The translations under genes and the position numbers were made by a program. A model generated the notes under the pieces. That model saw only the letters and a program-made list of their open reading frames with translations, searched no databases and was not told the origin of the DNA. DNA of 64,000 nt from Chaenocephalus aceratus (lineage: Eukaryota; Chordata; Actinopteri; Perciformes; Channichthyidae): NCBI GenBank assembly GCA_023974075.1, contig CM043797.1, forward strand, positions 32,085,023 to 32,149,022, in the 5' to 3' direction. Each line of letters opens with the position of its first letter. Within the stretch, counting starts at the first letter, position 1. Positions 13,861-27,785 of this stretch are shown piece after piece.

Positions 13861-16800
13861 TTATTATTTACGTCAATTTTATTTGCTTATTGAGCACTTC
13901 CGGTAATTGTCGCATGGGTGTGGTTTGGTTTATAAATCACCTGTTTGATGTCGAGTGCACATGACAGAGGGTGCTGTCATTTGTTCTGTTGACCGTTTTG
14001 TCCATAGTTACTATGTTTTGATTTTGTTTATTAAATATCCTTAAAACTATATTGCTTCAACATGGACTTTCTTTTTGAAAACGCGTCACAGTTTAAAGCC
14101 AAGTTTTGCCTCTCGGCGACTCAAATGTAACTGGGGATTGAGCCGCCACACCCACAGTGGGTTTCTCTGGAACTGCATCCGTCTAGAATGTGTTCATTCA
14201 CACAGGCTTCACGAGTGTTGTTCATCCACCCTTATATACGGTACATAATTAGTGTGTTTAAGCTGCATGCAATCTCTCACAGCTGCAATTCAGATCAAAT
14301 GTTGCTTGCGCAAGCACTGTAAAGCACAATCACACATGCATGAACACATGCATATAAAACCCACCTCCAACACAAACACACACACATAATATACCTGGCC
14401 TAACACATATTGCACATACCGTTGTACACCCCCAACGGTCTGCATGAGCACAGGGAGTCGTGCTGTTGATATGTGAAGCTCATTAGCTAGCCAACATGTA
14501 TCTAGCAAATGTTTAGCAAAATATTAGAAGTGAGGCTACGAGACTAACGTTAGATCTACTGTAATAGCCTCACTTTTAATAGTTTGCAAAACATTAGCTA
14601 GCACTAGTGTTTTGCAGTTGCTAGCAGCTTATTGGGATTTTATGCTAGATAGACAGGTATTGTTTTGATATAATAAATTAAGCATTATTGTTAGTTAAGC
14701 ATGTCAGCCTGCAGCCCCACTTTTAACTCTCTGTCTCTCTCTAACTCATTGCAGATGGCTGCACTAAAGAAAAGGGCACAGAGAGGAAACCAGTTGTAAA
14801 ATGTTTAAAAGTTCATTAAACATAATATATGCTTAAATGCATTTCAAATAAGTTGTGTTGGAGTTTGTGTTATTCTACATTTTGACACCAAGATTTTCTG
14901 ATTTTACTGCAAATGTATATCGGTTCCAAATATCGTTTATTGGTCTCCTTGATTACTAATAATCGGTATCGGTATCAGCCTTGAAATAGCAATATCGGTT
15001 GATCCCTAAATTTCAGGCCCTTAAATTGGTCCCAGTGAGATGTTGGAGCTCAGACCACAGGGCTGACCTCTAACTCTTCGCCTGTGTATCACAAAATTAG
15101 TCTCTATCAGATGGATCAATACCTCCAGCAGCAGCTAGAGACCCAGCTCCCATGTAGGAAAACTGTTGTAGGGTATTAGTTTACTCATTATAATAATAGC
15201 AAAGGCCATCTGCAAATCTGTGAATTTGATAGGAAAGCAGAATCGGCCAATTCGTTTTATTAATAGGTAGCATGGCCAACACTTAACACGTTCCTTCTGA
15301 TTTGGGACAATTTCTTTCAAATGTCTTAATTATGTCACTGATCATACTGATTTCCGTAATGAAAAGTGTAATTGTTTGTCCGTCAATATTATCTTTAAAT
15401 TAAAAAAGAAATCTTGAAAAAGGGATCCAGATCTCACTGCGACCAAAAGACATTCCTGTTAAAAACAAAAATGTAATCATACTTGAAAATATAATGTGAT
15501 TGTGAATTTTACATAATAACACCATATTTTTTAAAGATAACATGTAGAATTATATCATACATATCTTAATCCAATCTATATCAAGTCCTCCAGCATTCAT
15601 TAAATGTTTCTGAATGGAGTCTTCCCATCTCATTCCCACAGACTGATTCCTCTCCGGCTGCTGAGATGCCAGTACAGATGGAGTGAATCGGGATGAGGCC
15701 AACAGCAATGCCTGCAGAGCTAAACTCCTGGTAAATTGTGCCAGCGCAGAACCGCACCATGTTGGGGCCTGGCTGCTGTGACGCTGGGGTCCTGGCAGAG
15801 AGAACAGGGCCCCTCTTGTTTTGGCAGGGGCATGTTGACAGGAAACATAATGCATTCACATGATAATGAGCCAGTTAATACATGCCCCTCGTACCGCCCT
15901 GCATTCTCTCCCTTACATACTGTAAATTAAAGGTCTTAGACAGGGGGCAAAACACACACACACACACACAATCTACTGTACGCTGACACAAGCAAACAAA
16001 CCCCTCAGTGTCTGGTGCAGAGCGGCCTGATCGCCGGTCTCATCACCAAGGAGACCAGCACTAAGCGGGCGCCTGGCAGAGACAGACTGCCATTTAGCAT
16101 CTAGGACCCCACAAAGCTTTCAGACAGAGTATACAGCCCTTTTTCAATGAAGAGAAAGAGACGGGGAGAGTGATTGGTCACATGGATGCATGCAGAGGAA
16201 TAGAGAAAAGTGAGGGGAGGACATTCATTCATTTTCTAACGCTGAATAACAAGGAGGAACAGTGATAGAGTGGAAGATTAGGTAGCAGTGAGCAGGTTAG
16301 AAGTAGATAGAAGAAGCCAGAATACACGATTATGGCTATGACGCAGAAAGATGGAAGATAAATAATGAGATTTTATGAGAAGTGTTTTACAGCGCTGACT
16401 GCTAACTAACACAAAACACCTCTGAGTGTTAACAGGCACATGTGTGATTTCAGCTGACGTCACAAATGGGGAAAGCTATTCATAATCATGCCCACCTGAG
16501 TCTCCACCAGGCTGGGGAGAAAAAATGCAGTGCAAGCGAACCATGAAAACAAAGTTATTCTCTTTTTTTTTCAAAATTAATTCCCCAAGCTGGGATAAAG
16601 GAAAGGGAATAAAAAGAGGGGAAATCAAGCTTTTGGGTGTTTTAAGAGCCCTTTGCCCTATGAACTGAAAGCGGAAGATCGAGGGATGACAGGAAACACA
16701 AATGTGTTAAATGGTTTAAGAGAGAGGGATTTAGGCTGTGGTGAGCTCCAGATGTTTTGGAGATGAAGGGAGGAAGAGAGGCGAGGGGGAGGGCGGAGCT

Positions 16801-18659
16801 ACTACTTTAGGCGCACATTGAATAGATAACCCAAGGTCTATCAGCCTTATACTAACAGCATGGCCGGGTAATTTCCTTTTTGTATTTGTTATGTTTCATT
16901 GCTTTTCTACTTGTCTAACATCCCAAATGTTTTTCCATCTGTTGTCACCTCACTCCAGTTTGACCCCAGTTCTTTATCTCTGGTCCCAGAATCTCCTCCC
17001 CCATTCTCAGGTTTAACCAGGTGTGAAATCTTCCTGAGTGGCTTATGTGGTTTCTCTGCTTCCCTCTCCCCACTCCATCTAGTCCACTGGTCTCCAGTTA
17101 TTCTCCCAGTCACGTTCTTCAAGAGTTAAGCTCAACCCCCTCTTGTGTGATACTTTGATAACCAGCTCTGAAACACTGTATCATACAGTATATGCCTAAT
17201 CTCATCTGCAGGGCCAATTTGCAGTGTTCATTTTTCACCCTAATTCAAACAAGGATTAATTAAAATGTGAGTCTCTTTTTTATCTCTGCTGAGTGTGATG
17301 GTGGTGTAATCCGTGTGTGCTTCAGCTCTTCTGTGCAACCTGTATTCATGGGCTTTTATCTAAGCAGCGTTTTATTTTAACAATGGTGAATAGCGTCTCA
17401 TGTGGCTGCACACTGATGGCATTCTCAATGAGCTCTCATATTGTAACCATCATCATTTTTAACAAAGAGTATGTTTTCCATTGTGCCCTAATATACAACA
17501 GATACTCCACGTCTCTTTGTCACCCAGTGGAGTGGTATAGTAATAAAGACAAGCTACATCTCTCGCTGTCTCCAAAAGCATTGCGTAGCCCCATTCTGCT
17601 AAATTACAATGCACAATAGAGCAAAAGCCACACATTCAACTCTGGCCTTCGGAGGCCCAAATTCCATTGGGGAAATCATCTTCTAAATAATAAGAAATTG
17701 TTCAGGAACAGGACAATGTCCCATGTTAATAAAGCACCCTCCATCCTGAATACAATAGAGTCACTGATCATCCCATGTCATCGTTAAAACCCTGCGTTTC
17801 ATCTCACAGCTGTAATTACGGGAAAATGTCAACCGTTTACAGGCCAGAGAAGATGGATCGCTTGATATTCTGCCATTGATTATGAGAAATGTTTATGAAG
17901 CTTTAGAATTCAACTCACAGGTCCCATTGCGAATACTCTCTGTCCTGCTGACTGATCACGACTTTTCCCCAACCTGCAGTTTTCTCTCTATATACATAAT
18001 ACAGTGCAGTTCTATCATCTCAGCGCCCTTCTGCCATTTTAACTGACACCACTATGGAGCAATAACACAGTGAACTGTAATTACACATCATTGTTGCTTT
18101 GATATAATTACAGTTGTGATCGTGCATAGTGAGAAAACGACTTAATAGTCTCTGTGTAATTGCCCCGATTGACTAGACAGTAGCTAATTTGATTTGTTGA
18201 CATTGTGTGGACGTGTACATTTTGCATGTGTGTATGTACGTGCAAAAGTGTGTGCAGCACATGTGTGTACATACGACCAGTCAACAATAAACAAATAACC
18301 ACAGGAGACTCTAATTGTGGGAACAGCAGGACAAAAGCATACCATCCCCCCTCTTCAGCCAGCTTGAACTCTGAATTGTCTGGCATAGCACACACATTCA
18401 CACTTTATTTTACTAAAGGAATGTATTCAACATAACTCGCAGTGATTTTCAATTTGTTCTTCATCTAAAGAAAAGTAATGAGGCATTGCATGTCATCTCA
18501 TTCATTCTGAATAGGTCAACAGAAAAGTCGTAGAGTAGACTAATGCTTCGATTCTAGAAAGGCGGTAAATGATTAAACACTTTGTTAGGATGAAATTCAC
18601 TTAATGTTCTTTAGTTTAAATTGTTGATACCTCACTAAGGTTACATTGTTCAGATAAGA
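13861..18659. other. no gene recognised
   Basis: No supported exon. The segment near 14,930-15,010 has TATCGGTATCGG-type sequence ending in TATCGGTTGATCCCT, reminiscent of the ends of fish hAT-type elements, but no matching second end was found. A short (CA)n run lies at about 15,953. Confidence 0.45.
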
Positions 18660-19130
18660 AAACAAGGGTGTGCCACAAGGTTCATTCCTAGGCCCAGTGT
18701 CATTTTTCATGTACATTTTACTTGTTATGACAGTACAAAATGATATTCATAATCATGACTTCTGTCTCACAGCTATGTCAATGAAACCCAAATCTGAGAG
18801 TTTATGCTGTGGTGAATCTGATAACATTGCAATAAAAAGAAATAAATTATAAAATTAAAGGCCACATTCACTGCTGAATTTAGCTGTTTCATCATCATTC
18901 AAGTCTTTTCAATGTATGTTTTCCAGGCTACCAATCACCAGTATGATAACCTTCAACTCATACAAAATGGAGCTTCAACAGTATTAAATAAAATCCTCCA
19001 ATAACTGGCTCTCATTTTGAGCTAGATCTCATTTCAAATACTGCAGCTTCTGCTAGCATATATATAGCAAACAATCTCATACAATCACATGTATCTCACC
19101 ATCCCTCATGTACCCTGTCACGCCTTCTGA
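18660..19130 (+). mobile_element. relic of an L2-type LINE reverse transcriptase
   Basis: The plus-strand translation starts GVPQGSFLGPVSFFMYIL, matching the conserved 'GVPQGS.LGP..F..Y' block of non-LTR reverse transcriptases. About 30 codons later SYVNETQI sits where the catalytic YADDTQI motif is expected, so both catalytic aspartates are lost. Further on (18,952-18,990), LQLIQNGASTVLNKI matches the LQLIQNAAAR.L segment of the same proteins. Stops and frame changes interrupt it. It is an old dead copy. Confidence 0.7.
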
Positions 19131-20140
19131 ACACTGGGTGCTGGCTGACAGACTGTCACCAACATTTAAGAGGAAATTAGTGGGCAGCAGAGCATGTCCT
19201 ACCAAGCCACATATCTTTAGATCCATTCTTCCTTGCAAAGATAAACCTGTGTAAATCTTCAAATCCAATGCAATGTCTATCTTGGGTAAGACACAGTATC
19301 TTTGTTTACTTTTATTTAAAGAGAAATAAACAGATATCAGCTTTCCAGAACCAAGTACAGAGCTTTATTTTTCATCGATAAACTCACTTCCTGTCTGCTG
19401 TGTGTATGCATTATGCTTCAAATATGTGTTTGTCTCTCCGTTTCTCCAGACACCGTACAATTTATTTTCCCGGAAGTAAATGTGAAGTCCTTTGAAACAT
19501 TCTTTTTATTTTGTTGCAGGTAAAGGATGAGGGAGAGTGGACCACATGCAGCAAAGAGCCATTGGTTAGATTTGTGGGATGGAATCAACATTGGTACATC
19601 ATCTTAGAAATGTCTCAAATGTGGCGTTTTGGTAGCTTAGTTTTTACAGCTGACGCCCCCTTTAGGACATTTTTAAGATGATAAATTGGCTTTGGGACTC
19701 TGCAAAGACAAACATTCTGAATTTAAAGCAGTCTCCTTTGCAAACATATCCAAGTAGCTTTTTATGTAGGACATTTCCTAACAAATCATGAAGAACTACA
19801 ATAACTTGTGAAAAATAAGGAAATATACAGCAGGTGTTGATAGATACTAAGTGTGGCTTGACAATATCCATCTCCAACCTTGGTTTATCGGGTGTTTGCA
19901 CGCAAGGTATTGCTCTTGTGTCACTGAACTGATCAAATAAAGCCAAAGCTATCTATAAGCCAGGGTCACAGACCAAATAACAAACATAATCTGCAGCAAA
20001 GCCCGTCTTAGCAGATGGTTTGGGCCTTGGCTCAATAGTTTACACATTGTTCCATATTCACAAATCACCTCTTAGCGAAAAAGCTGGGTAAGGATCAGCA
20101 GCTGTGGCTCATCAGAGGAGGCAAGTAAGCAAGTCTCAGG
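19131..20140. other. no gene recognised
   Basis: No coding exon or structured repeat identified. Confidence 0.4.
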
Positions 20141-20527
20141 GTGTTTCTCAATGTCGAGGAAGGCTCCTCTAGAGCCACTATTTCAAGGATGCTACGTAAT
20201 CGAATCCCGCCGAAGGACTGTTCCAATGTCCAGGATCCTTGGAATTCTACCGAGGACTGAATCCTTCGTTGCGGGAAATATCGAGGATGCACCAGTGTAT
20301 CCTCCGCGGTCTTAAAATCCCCACAATGCTTTGCGCACGGACCAATTTCCAAAATCTTTGGCGGAAAATTTAAGGCGGAGCCACTCATATGACACATACC
20401 TGCACACTTGCTAGCCTGTTCCATTCTTTGTTCTCCGAATGCCAGGAAGGATTCTTGCCTAGCTTCTGAAGGACCTGACTCGGAAGACATGTCCTACCAA
20501 GGAAGCGTCCTCAACATTGACAAACAC
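20141..20527. mobile_element. 387-bp inverted-repeat DNA element (MITE-like)
   Basis: The left end GTGTTTCTCAATGTCGAGGA is matched in inverse orientation by the right end, whose reverse complement begins GTGTTTGTCAATGTTGAGGA. That gives terminal inverted repeats of about 27 bp with few mismatches. The interior is rich in GAGGA/TCCTC. The minus-strand open frame inside it shows no transposase motif. It resembles in composition the larger element at 27.1-28.3 kb. Confidence 0.75.
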
Positions 20528-20759
20528 CCACAGTCTCCTTGGTCATATAAAACAACCAATTTCATTTGGTAATGATATAATGAAAGCAGAGACAAAATAT
20601 GTAAAAACAAAAAAAAGGAAAAATAGCTGTATGCCACTGCAATAAATTGAAGGTTTAATTTATGAAAGAACTCAACATCACATTATTATAATTATTTGTA
20701 GCTGAGAAAGTAAAAGTGTATGTTTTATGCTTTGTTTGAAACTGCACACATGCATATTA

Positions 20760-21004
20760 TTAAAGGTCCCATGTCATGGCCATTTCTGCTGATCATAATT
20801 CCATTATTGAGGTCAACTAAAATAGATTTATATTGTGCAATTTTCCAAAATCTCATTGGTTTCTCATACAGCATCTCTGGATAGTATGTGTATTCACTCT
20901 CTGTCCTAAACGGCTTGTTGGAGCTCCTGCCCCCCCCTCCGCGTCCCGCCGTCTCAGGGAGGAGAAATCGGCGGCTGCTGCAGCTGAGAAAAGATTGAGT
21001 GTGT

Positions 21005-21061
<57 letters not shown>

Positions 21062-21412
21062 GTGTGTGTGTGTGTGTGTGAGGAAGTCCAATCCACGAAG
21101 ACCAATCCACGAATTTAACGTAACGGCTCCGCGGACGTAACGTAACGGCTCCACTGACTGGTCCATTTGGACCAATCCACGGAGGGGTTGTTGTTACGTC
21201 ACTTGGTTCCCGGAACAAAAAAATTGAAAAAGAAAATCTCCAACGAGGTGTTCTGGGGCAGCATCGACCCGTATATTCTGTGTTAGAGTTGTACTCGCTA
21301 CAGGGTGTACTTTGAGGGTTTGTGACTTTGCAGACCGTTTACATGCATACAAACCTTCATAACACACAAGGGGACTGGTAATAACCGGAAAAGCATGACA
21401 TGGGACCTTTAA
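20760..21412. mobile_element. TTAA-flanked MITE, copy 1
   Basis: The element begins TTAAAGGTCCCATGTCATG and ends with the exact reverse complement, CATGACATGGGACCTTTAA. TTAA at both edges fits the target duplication of piggyBac-type transposases. No transposase frame is present, so it is non-autonomous. A (TG)n array lies inside. A second copy in the opposite orientation lies at 25,739-26,508. Family assignment to piggyBac is inference from TTAA only. Confidence 0.85.
20999..21080. repeat. (TG)n microsatellite inside the TTAA element
   Basis: About 80 bases of TG with single-base interruptions at 21,009 and 21,060. It produces false His-Thr frames on the minus strand. Confidence 0.95.
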
Positions 21413-24400
21413 CATTCATTGAAGTGCTGGGTGTATCTTAAAATGTATACCTTAAATTAAAGCACTGATTATAATATTTAAGGGTTTCCTAACAAAGTCA
21501 GTGTAATTCTCCGAGGTAGGTTTCCTGAACAGAGTACTCATCTATTTCTACCCTCAGCAGCCCTCCCCTTAGTCGATGTCACGTAGGGCAAATGTGCAAG
21601 ACCAGCACTCCATTATTGTGGTACACTTATTTAAAGCTCCTCCAATAGCTGGGATCTACTTAAAGGCTTTTTGTAGGATAGTGGACAAATAGGACACACA
21701 CTGTGTCAGTGGGCTCTGTGACAATACTACTATCTGGCATTATCAGTTAAGTCTGTGCAATATCCTCGTGATATGAATGCGTGTTGGAGGGTGGGTTGAA
21801 AGTGCTTTGTATGTACTGTATGTATGTATGTATGTGTGTGTGTGTGACGTGTGTGTGTGTGTGTGTGTGTGTGTCTGTGAGTGAGTGAGTATATTTGTGT
21901 GTGTGCCATTATGTGTGGATGGGTAGGTACATTGATGCCTTAACATGTTTGTGTGTGTAATGGTGAATTTGGCCTTTGATATTCTGGCAAAAACTATCTA
22001 GGGCCGAGTGGATTTGAAAATTACAAATACAAAGCAGTGTGCAGTGTACTGGACAGTATTTCCCTGCCCCCACCAACAGTCTCCAGGCTGTCAGGGAGGC
22101 CAAACAGATAAGGCAATGGAGGCATGAATTAAAGGTTTAAAGGGAACAGCAGCATATGGTGCCCCCTGATATCCATGCCCCTTATATAGTTGTTAGACTA
22201 ACACCGCCCACGTGGTATCCACGAGAAGCACGTCTCACTGGGTGTAAGAAAACATTGCTCATCCCTTATTTCTTTAACCATTAAAGTTTAGAATATGCTC
22301 TTAAGAAGTTTTAGTAGTCAAAGGTTCATTAAGTTGTGAAATACATGCATATAAATCTAAGTTTCAACAGAATGTAATGCGCAGACCTTTAGCAATGAAA
22401 TATTTTATAAAGGTTTTCTATGCCTCAGTGTTCTGTGTGTGTATGTACATAGTAGGATGGGGGGGGGTTGTATATGTTGTGTGGTATTGCAAACGTTTCA
22501 TTTGTAAGTGCCTCTGATTGTGTGTGTATTCAGAGAAAATGTGCGTTCCCCAGTTTGCCAGAGTCCCACCTGTGCCCCCTTCTGTTCTTTTGGATACAAC
22601 AGCGACAATGTTAAGGGGAAGTCTGCTGTAACAATGCACAGATGGGACCTCTCCGGCTAGCCTTGTTCTCTCCCAGTCGTTCCCTCCCTCTAGTCTCTTT
22701 TTGACTCTCTTTTCTTTCTCTCTCACTCCTTGACGTGCCATTCTTCCTGGCTGTTCACTCGCATCACATTTGACATGCTCATTCATTGTCGGCGAGGACA
22801 GAACAAGCGGGGACCACTTTTCAGTCTCATCCTCATCCCTGGAAAGTAATTTGTGTGTCGACAGAGTGTGTGGGACGACGGAGAAAGAAACAGCAGACAG
22901 AGAGATATTTAGAGTGTGTGAAAGCAAGGCACAGAGGGATCTAAAGAATACAAAAGAGAGACAGTGAAAAAGAGTGAAACTGGAGTACAGAGTGATGTGA
23001 AGGGAGGCAAAACACTAAATACAAGGACGCAAGGAGGTTGGAGAAAAACACAGAGGGATTAGGTCAGGACAAGGAGGGAAAGCCAAGTTTGACCTGTATC
23101 TTGAAAGAATAACACCTTACGGTATGGCTCTGGGGCGTTGTAAAAACGAGGGGACTTGAATCTACGTAAGGCTGATGCACAACATCTCCTACAGAGTGTC
23201 TAAAGCAGTTAGCACACATTTATTGAGAGTTAAAGTGTGTCACACCAAGAGCTCGCCTTCTACTCCTGCAGGGGCATCTCTATTCGGTGTCCTCACTAAC
23301 CAGATCAGTACAAGTGTGGTGCTGAATGAACATTAAGAGCACCAGGCTTTGTTGAATGGCCCGTGCACACACTGCTTCAGACATCCCTTATTAACCTCCA
23401 CTGACAAATTGAAACCCTTAAAGTCAACTGGAAATGTGTGTGCGTTAAAAACTGTGACAATGTGTGGTAATATTCTCAACTTTTGTGTTCATTTTTGTTC
23501 CTAAAAAACTATTACTTCGTTTCTTTTTCCCTAAATGTTTTAATTGGGGTTAAAATGACGTAATCCATTGCAGTCCACTTCAACATATACCTTTAATTTC
23601 ATTGTTGTCACAGATTTGTGGCTTTATTTCAGATTTAGCTGACATGCTTGGGTGCAATAGCCATTTAGGAAATCTACCTTTTTTTTCTTTGATGTGTGTT
23701 TCATTCGAATGGATTTTGAGAGAAGAGACATTGAACTAGGTTTTAAAAGAGCAAACACACACACAAAGAGAAAAACAGCCGTGTTTTACCCCAACTGCCA
23801 GTTTATGAATTACCTATGGCTGTGGAAAAGCCCTGGGCATATTTCATGCAGGAGAATCCATTCCCTTTTTCTCTTTGTTCCCCTGTATTTTATTCACTTT
23901 GCCGTATTGTGCATTTCCATTAGCAGATATGATTGTCAGGACAACGGGGCAGATGGTTTCAAGTCCAGTTCATCAGCTCACCCTGACCACAGAGATAAAG
24001 GATTCCACTGAGCTAATATGCTGCTGTCATTGGAATACAAAGTGATCGAGGAAATTTCCTCTGACATAATGAATGTTTTGCAGCAAGAATGTTCTAAATG
24101 CTGGTGGGTTCATCTTTTTTTAAATTGTGTCTGACCCTCAAAAGCTTTTATTAACTCTAAGGAGGGAAGTAATTTCTGTAGGTACTCTCAATTAGGCGCA
24201 TTACAGTAAAGGTAGCCATTACAGTCGAGCACGGACAGCAATAAGGTGCAACAATGAGCAATACAATCCTCTAGAATATGATTATATGACTTATATGATT
24301 TGGAGGGCCTGTGCAATTATCTGGTCAAGATAACTCAATGGACCACCATGAACTAAAGCAGGTCACAGGATCTGCATTATCTCGCAGTGACACAAGCCAG

Positions 24401-25738
24401 TGCAGCAGCTGGGTTCATCATGTGCTGTAAGGTCATAGTTGTTGTGTGGATCAATTAACAATCCATTTCAAATTAGTGATTGCAATGCCACAGCACACCA
24501 GGGAGCACAGTTAAAAATACCTATACAGTATAGTCCTTGCTTCAGGACTCACTCAGCCATGCATCCTTCCTCCAGGCCTGCTGTAAACGCAGCTCCCACC
24601 GCAACATTTCATGTAGCTGTCTGTCATTATAGAAGGTTTGCCTCCTCTGGGAGCAGTGTGATATTTGCCTTTGTGTTTTACTAAATGCTATAGTGCTGGA
24701 AAGTCTGGTCTAATTTAACCCTCGTTTCAGATGAATCATCATCATCATCGCCATCAGATCGTCATCACATAATATGTCCAATTTAAGGTGTATGTATAGG
24801 TAAAAAAGTGATTGAATGATTTGAACAATTAAGTCCCTGAAATTACATATAGTTATTTGTACAACCCTTTTCCTTATCTTAGTTTACGCAAATTGTACCA
24901 CATTGCTCACTTTTTGGGCTTTTCTCTATTGGCAAAACTTACTTACTTACTTACCGTAAGATTGATTGGTTTATTGGCCAAGATGAGAGCAAAATAAGAG
25001 TAAACCAAATACCCAAAAATATTTCTAAATATCAGGGAATGGCTCAGCAAATTATAGGGAGCAAATTAAGGAAGTTAAAGGGAGGGGTTATGAATTCTGG
25101 GTAATAATAAAGCAAAACAATCTAACCATCATAACCTTCTAGGTGCTTGATTTTTTCCGTCATTTACAAAAGGTTTTACTGATCAAGTCAAAAAAGCTAT
25201 TCAACAAATCCCATGCATATGAATGAACAGCTGAACAGACTGAAGTTTTCCTTTCATACTGACATCGGCTGAGTGGATGAGTGTGAATCGCCAAATGAAC
25301 ATAAAAGACAAACTGACTACACCGAGCTTATCTGATTGGCTGATCAAACAGATGAAGTCATTACAAACCACGGAAATCCTTTTGGGATCTACTGTAATGT
25401 ATTTGCCTAGGCCTAGGGGAATATGAGGCCCCAGACACACACACGGCCCGTGAGCACTAACTTATGGGAATAATGCGCACAGGAGCATTGATCTGAGCTC
25501 ATGGCCTACAATGATAAACACAGCATCCATTCTTGGTAATACTAGAGATCAACTTAACGCGCCTCTGGCAGACACTGATTGATAGCCGCTACATAGCACA
25601 CACAAGGAAGTAAATGGTGTAGGAGGGCTTTTGTCTAATCCACGTCAATTATCGTGGATTGTTGTGAACCTGAAAGTGTGCAGGTGCCCTGAAGAGTAGA
25701 GTGAACAGAGATCATTTTAGCAGATTTCTGATGGTAAA
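21413..25738. other. no gene recognised; microsatellite at 21.8 kb
   Basis: No supported exon. A (TATG)n then (TG)n tract runs from about 21,818 to 21,905. The open frames around 22.4-23.0 kb show no domain and have no matching splice signals. Confidence 0.45.
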
Positions 25739-26508
25739 TTAAAGGTGACATGTCATGCTTTTCCGGTTATTGCCCGTCCCCTTGTGTGTTATGAAGGTTT
25801 TTATGCATGTAAACGGTCTGCGGAGTCAAAACCCTCAAAGTACACCCTGTAGCGAGTACAACTCTAACACAGAAAATACCTCCCCAAAACGCCTCGTTGG
25901 AGATACGTCACTGTCCATTTGATTCTTCCGGGTCCATCATGATGTCATGTCGTCCCCGGAACGAAATGGACCAATCCGTGGAGCCGTTACGTTACGTCCG
26001 CGGAGCCGTTACGTTAAGCCCCCGCTGATTGGTCCAAATTGACCAATGCTGATTTCTCCTCCCTGGCTGCAGGCTGATAACAGACAGTTGGGATCGCGGC
26101 GAGATTCTCTCTGCAGACCCATTCTCACAGCGTTTATCAACCTTTTTCTTACTCAATATCAAGCCACCCTTATTGTTTTACTTCGGCTGTGACTTTGTGT
26201 GCTCAGGGTGAGTTTGGCTGTGTTTCGCTGTGTATCGCTAAACAAGGAAATCACACCTCCACGGAGCTCAGCGCGATTCACAACGTCCCGACTGGTCCCG
26301 ACCAATCGGAGCACACTGGGCTCACAGGGAGGGGGGGGCAAGAGCTGCAACGAGCCGTTTAGTGGAGAGAGTGAATACACATACTTTACAGAGATGCTGT
26401 ATGCGAAACCAATGTGAGTTTGGAAAATTGCACAATGTAAATCTATTCTAGTAGACCACAACAATGGAATTATGATCAGTGGAAATGGCCATGACATGGG
26501 ATCTTTAA
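25739..26508. mobile_element. TTAA-flanked MITE, copy 2 (inverted)
   Basis: Starts TTAAAGGTGACATGTCATG and ends CATGACATGGGATCTTTAA. Its right half is the reverse complement of the left half of the 20.76-kb copy (shared TATGATCAG...GGAAATGGCCATGACATGGG region). It is longer (770 bp versus 653 bp) and lacks the TG array, so the two copies have diverged by indels. Open frames inside it are shadows of the repeat. Confidence 0.85.
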
Positions 26509-27137
26509 GTAAAACAGACATTTTTCCCAAGTCCAAAGTGTAGCTTATTAACACTGGCACATTCATCTGTTTGGTTGAAAGTGAACTTTGTTGAAAACGT
26601 TTAATTACATGGATTTGAGCTAGATCACTTTTTGACACCAGGTTTAAATATGTGCATGAGTCTACAATGAAACAATGGCTATTCTGTTTGAGTGTGTTCT
26701 ATGTGACTGTCATTTAAGCTGCTGACTCACACTCATGGCTTTGCATGGATTCATGGGAATAGGGAAACATGGGAGACTATTTACACTCTTCTTTTCACGT
26801 TGTGCCTCTCGGCGTATACTTTGACTTTCTGTCTCTTTGGAGAGTGCTAGTACGTTGGATACGTTGGGCTTTTTCACTGTTGTCCCTCTTCACTGGTATC
26901 CCATGTCCCCTCTTTATAATTTGGGTCTTCATAATTTCCACCCTATTCTAAGGGGAAGCATGATGGTGCCTTTTCTTTTCAATTTCTGGCTTTGTGTTTC
27001 TTCACCTCTTACTCGTTTAATATTTAGGAGAGTGCATTTACGTAGTCACGTTCTGCCTCTCTTCCTCTGTTTCTGGCTGTTCTTTTCATTCCCTTGTTTC
27101 TCTGAGAAGAGAAGAAATACTATTCTAAAGAGGAGCT
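26509..27137. other. no gene recognised
   Basis: Pyrimidine-rich plus strand with two overlapping open frames of hydrophobic content. Neither has a recognisable domain or matching splice sites. Confidence 0.4.
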
Positions 27138-27479
27138 GACACACGGGCCCTTTCTCATTTCTCTAACTCCCCTCCTCGACTCCCCTCCTCGACTCCTATC
27201 CTCGTTACTTAGTCCCGCCCACAGGAGATGTGAGCGGAGGAGCCGAGGAGGGGAACCGAGGAGAGAGGAGGGGAAGCAGCAGGCGGTTAGAGAAATGAGA
27301 ACTCCTCTCCTCTGAGCGGTCATTTTAAAGAGACGTCCATTAATGATGACAGGAGGCACAGCAGCCCTCTGTCGGACAGATGTGATCATGATGACTTATA
27401 TATTTACTTTGATTCATTCACAGTGCGGTATAATGAGACAATAACAGGCTACAGATGCGGACACACACACACACACATG

Positions 27480-27512
<33 letters not shown>

Positions 27513-27748
27513 TTATATAAATATAAACAATTTCAGAATCAAACAGAGCACTCTCATAATAACATAAACACTATCAGAGACTGGATACACCCCCCCCCTC
27601 TCCCCTCTGGTCGCTACAATGAGGAAAATAAATTACTGGCCAAAAGTTTTTATTTACAAGTATTACAAGTAAGCAGAGGACACCAAACCAACTGAGACCT
27701 GTCTGTCCGCTGCATCTACGCACTGTACAACACACACCTACACCACCG

Positions 27749-27785
<37 letters not shown>

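Noticed and set aside
20095..20490. 131-aa minus-strand frame
   Set aside because: It lies almost entirely inside the inverted-repeat element at 20,141-20,527 and has no transposase motif.
22418..22927. 169-aa minus-strand frame
   Set aside because: Low-complexity purine-rich coding, no recognisable domain and no supporting splice sites.
26159..26638. 159-aa minus-strand frame
   Set aside because: It spans the edge of the TTAA element and beyond, with no domain; the other copy of the element has no matching frame.
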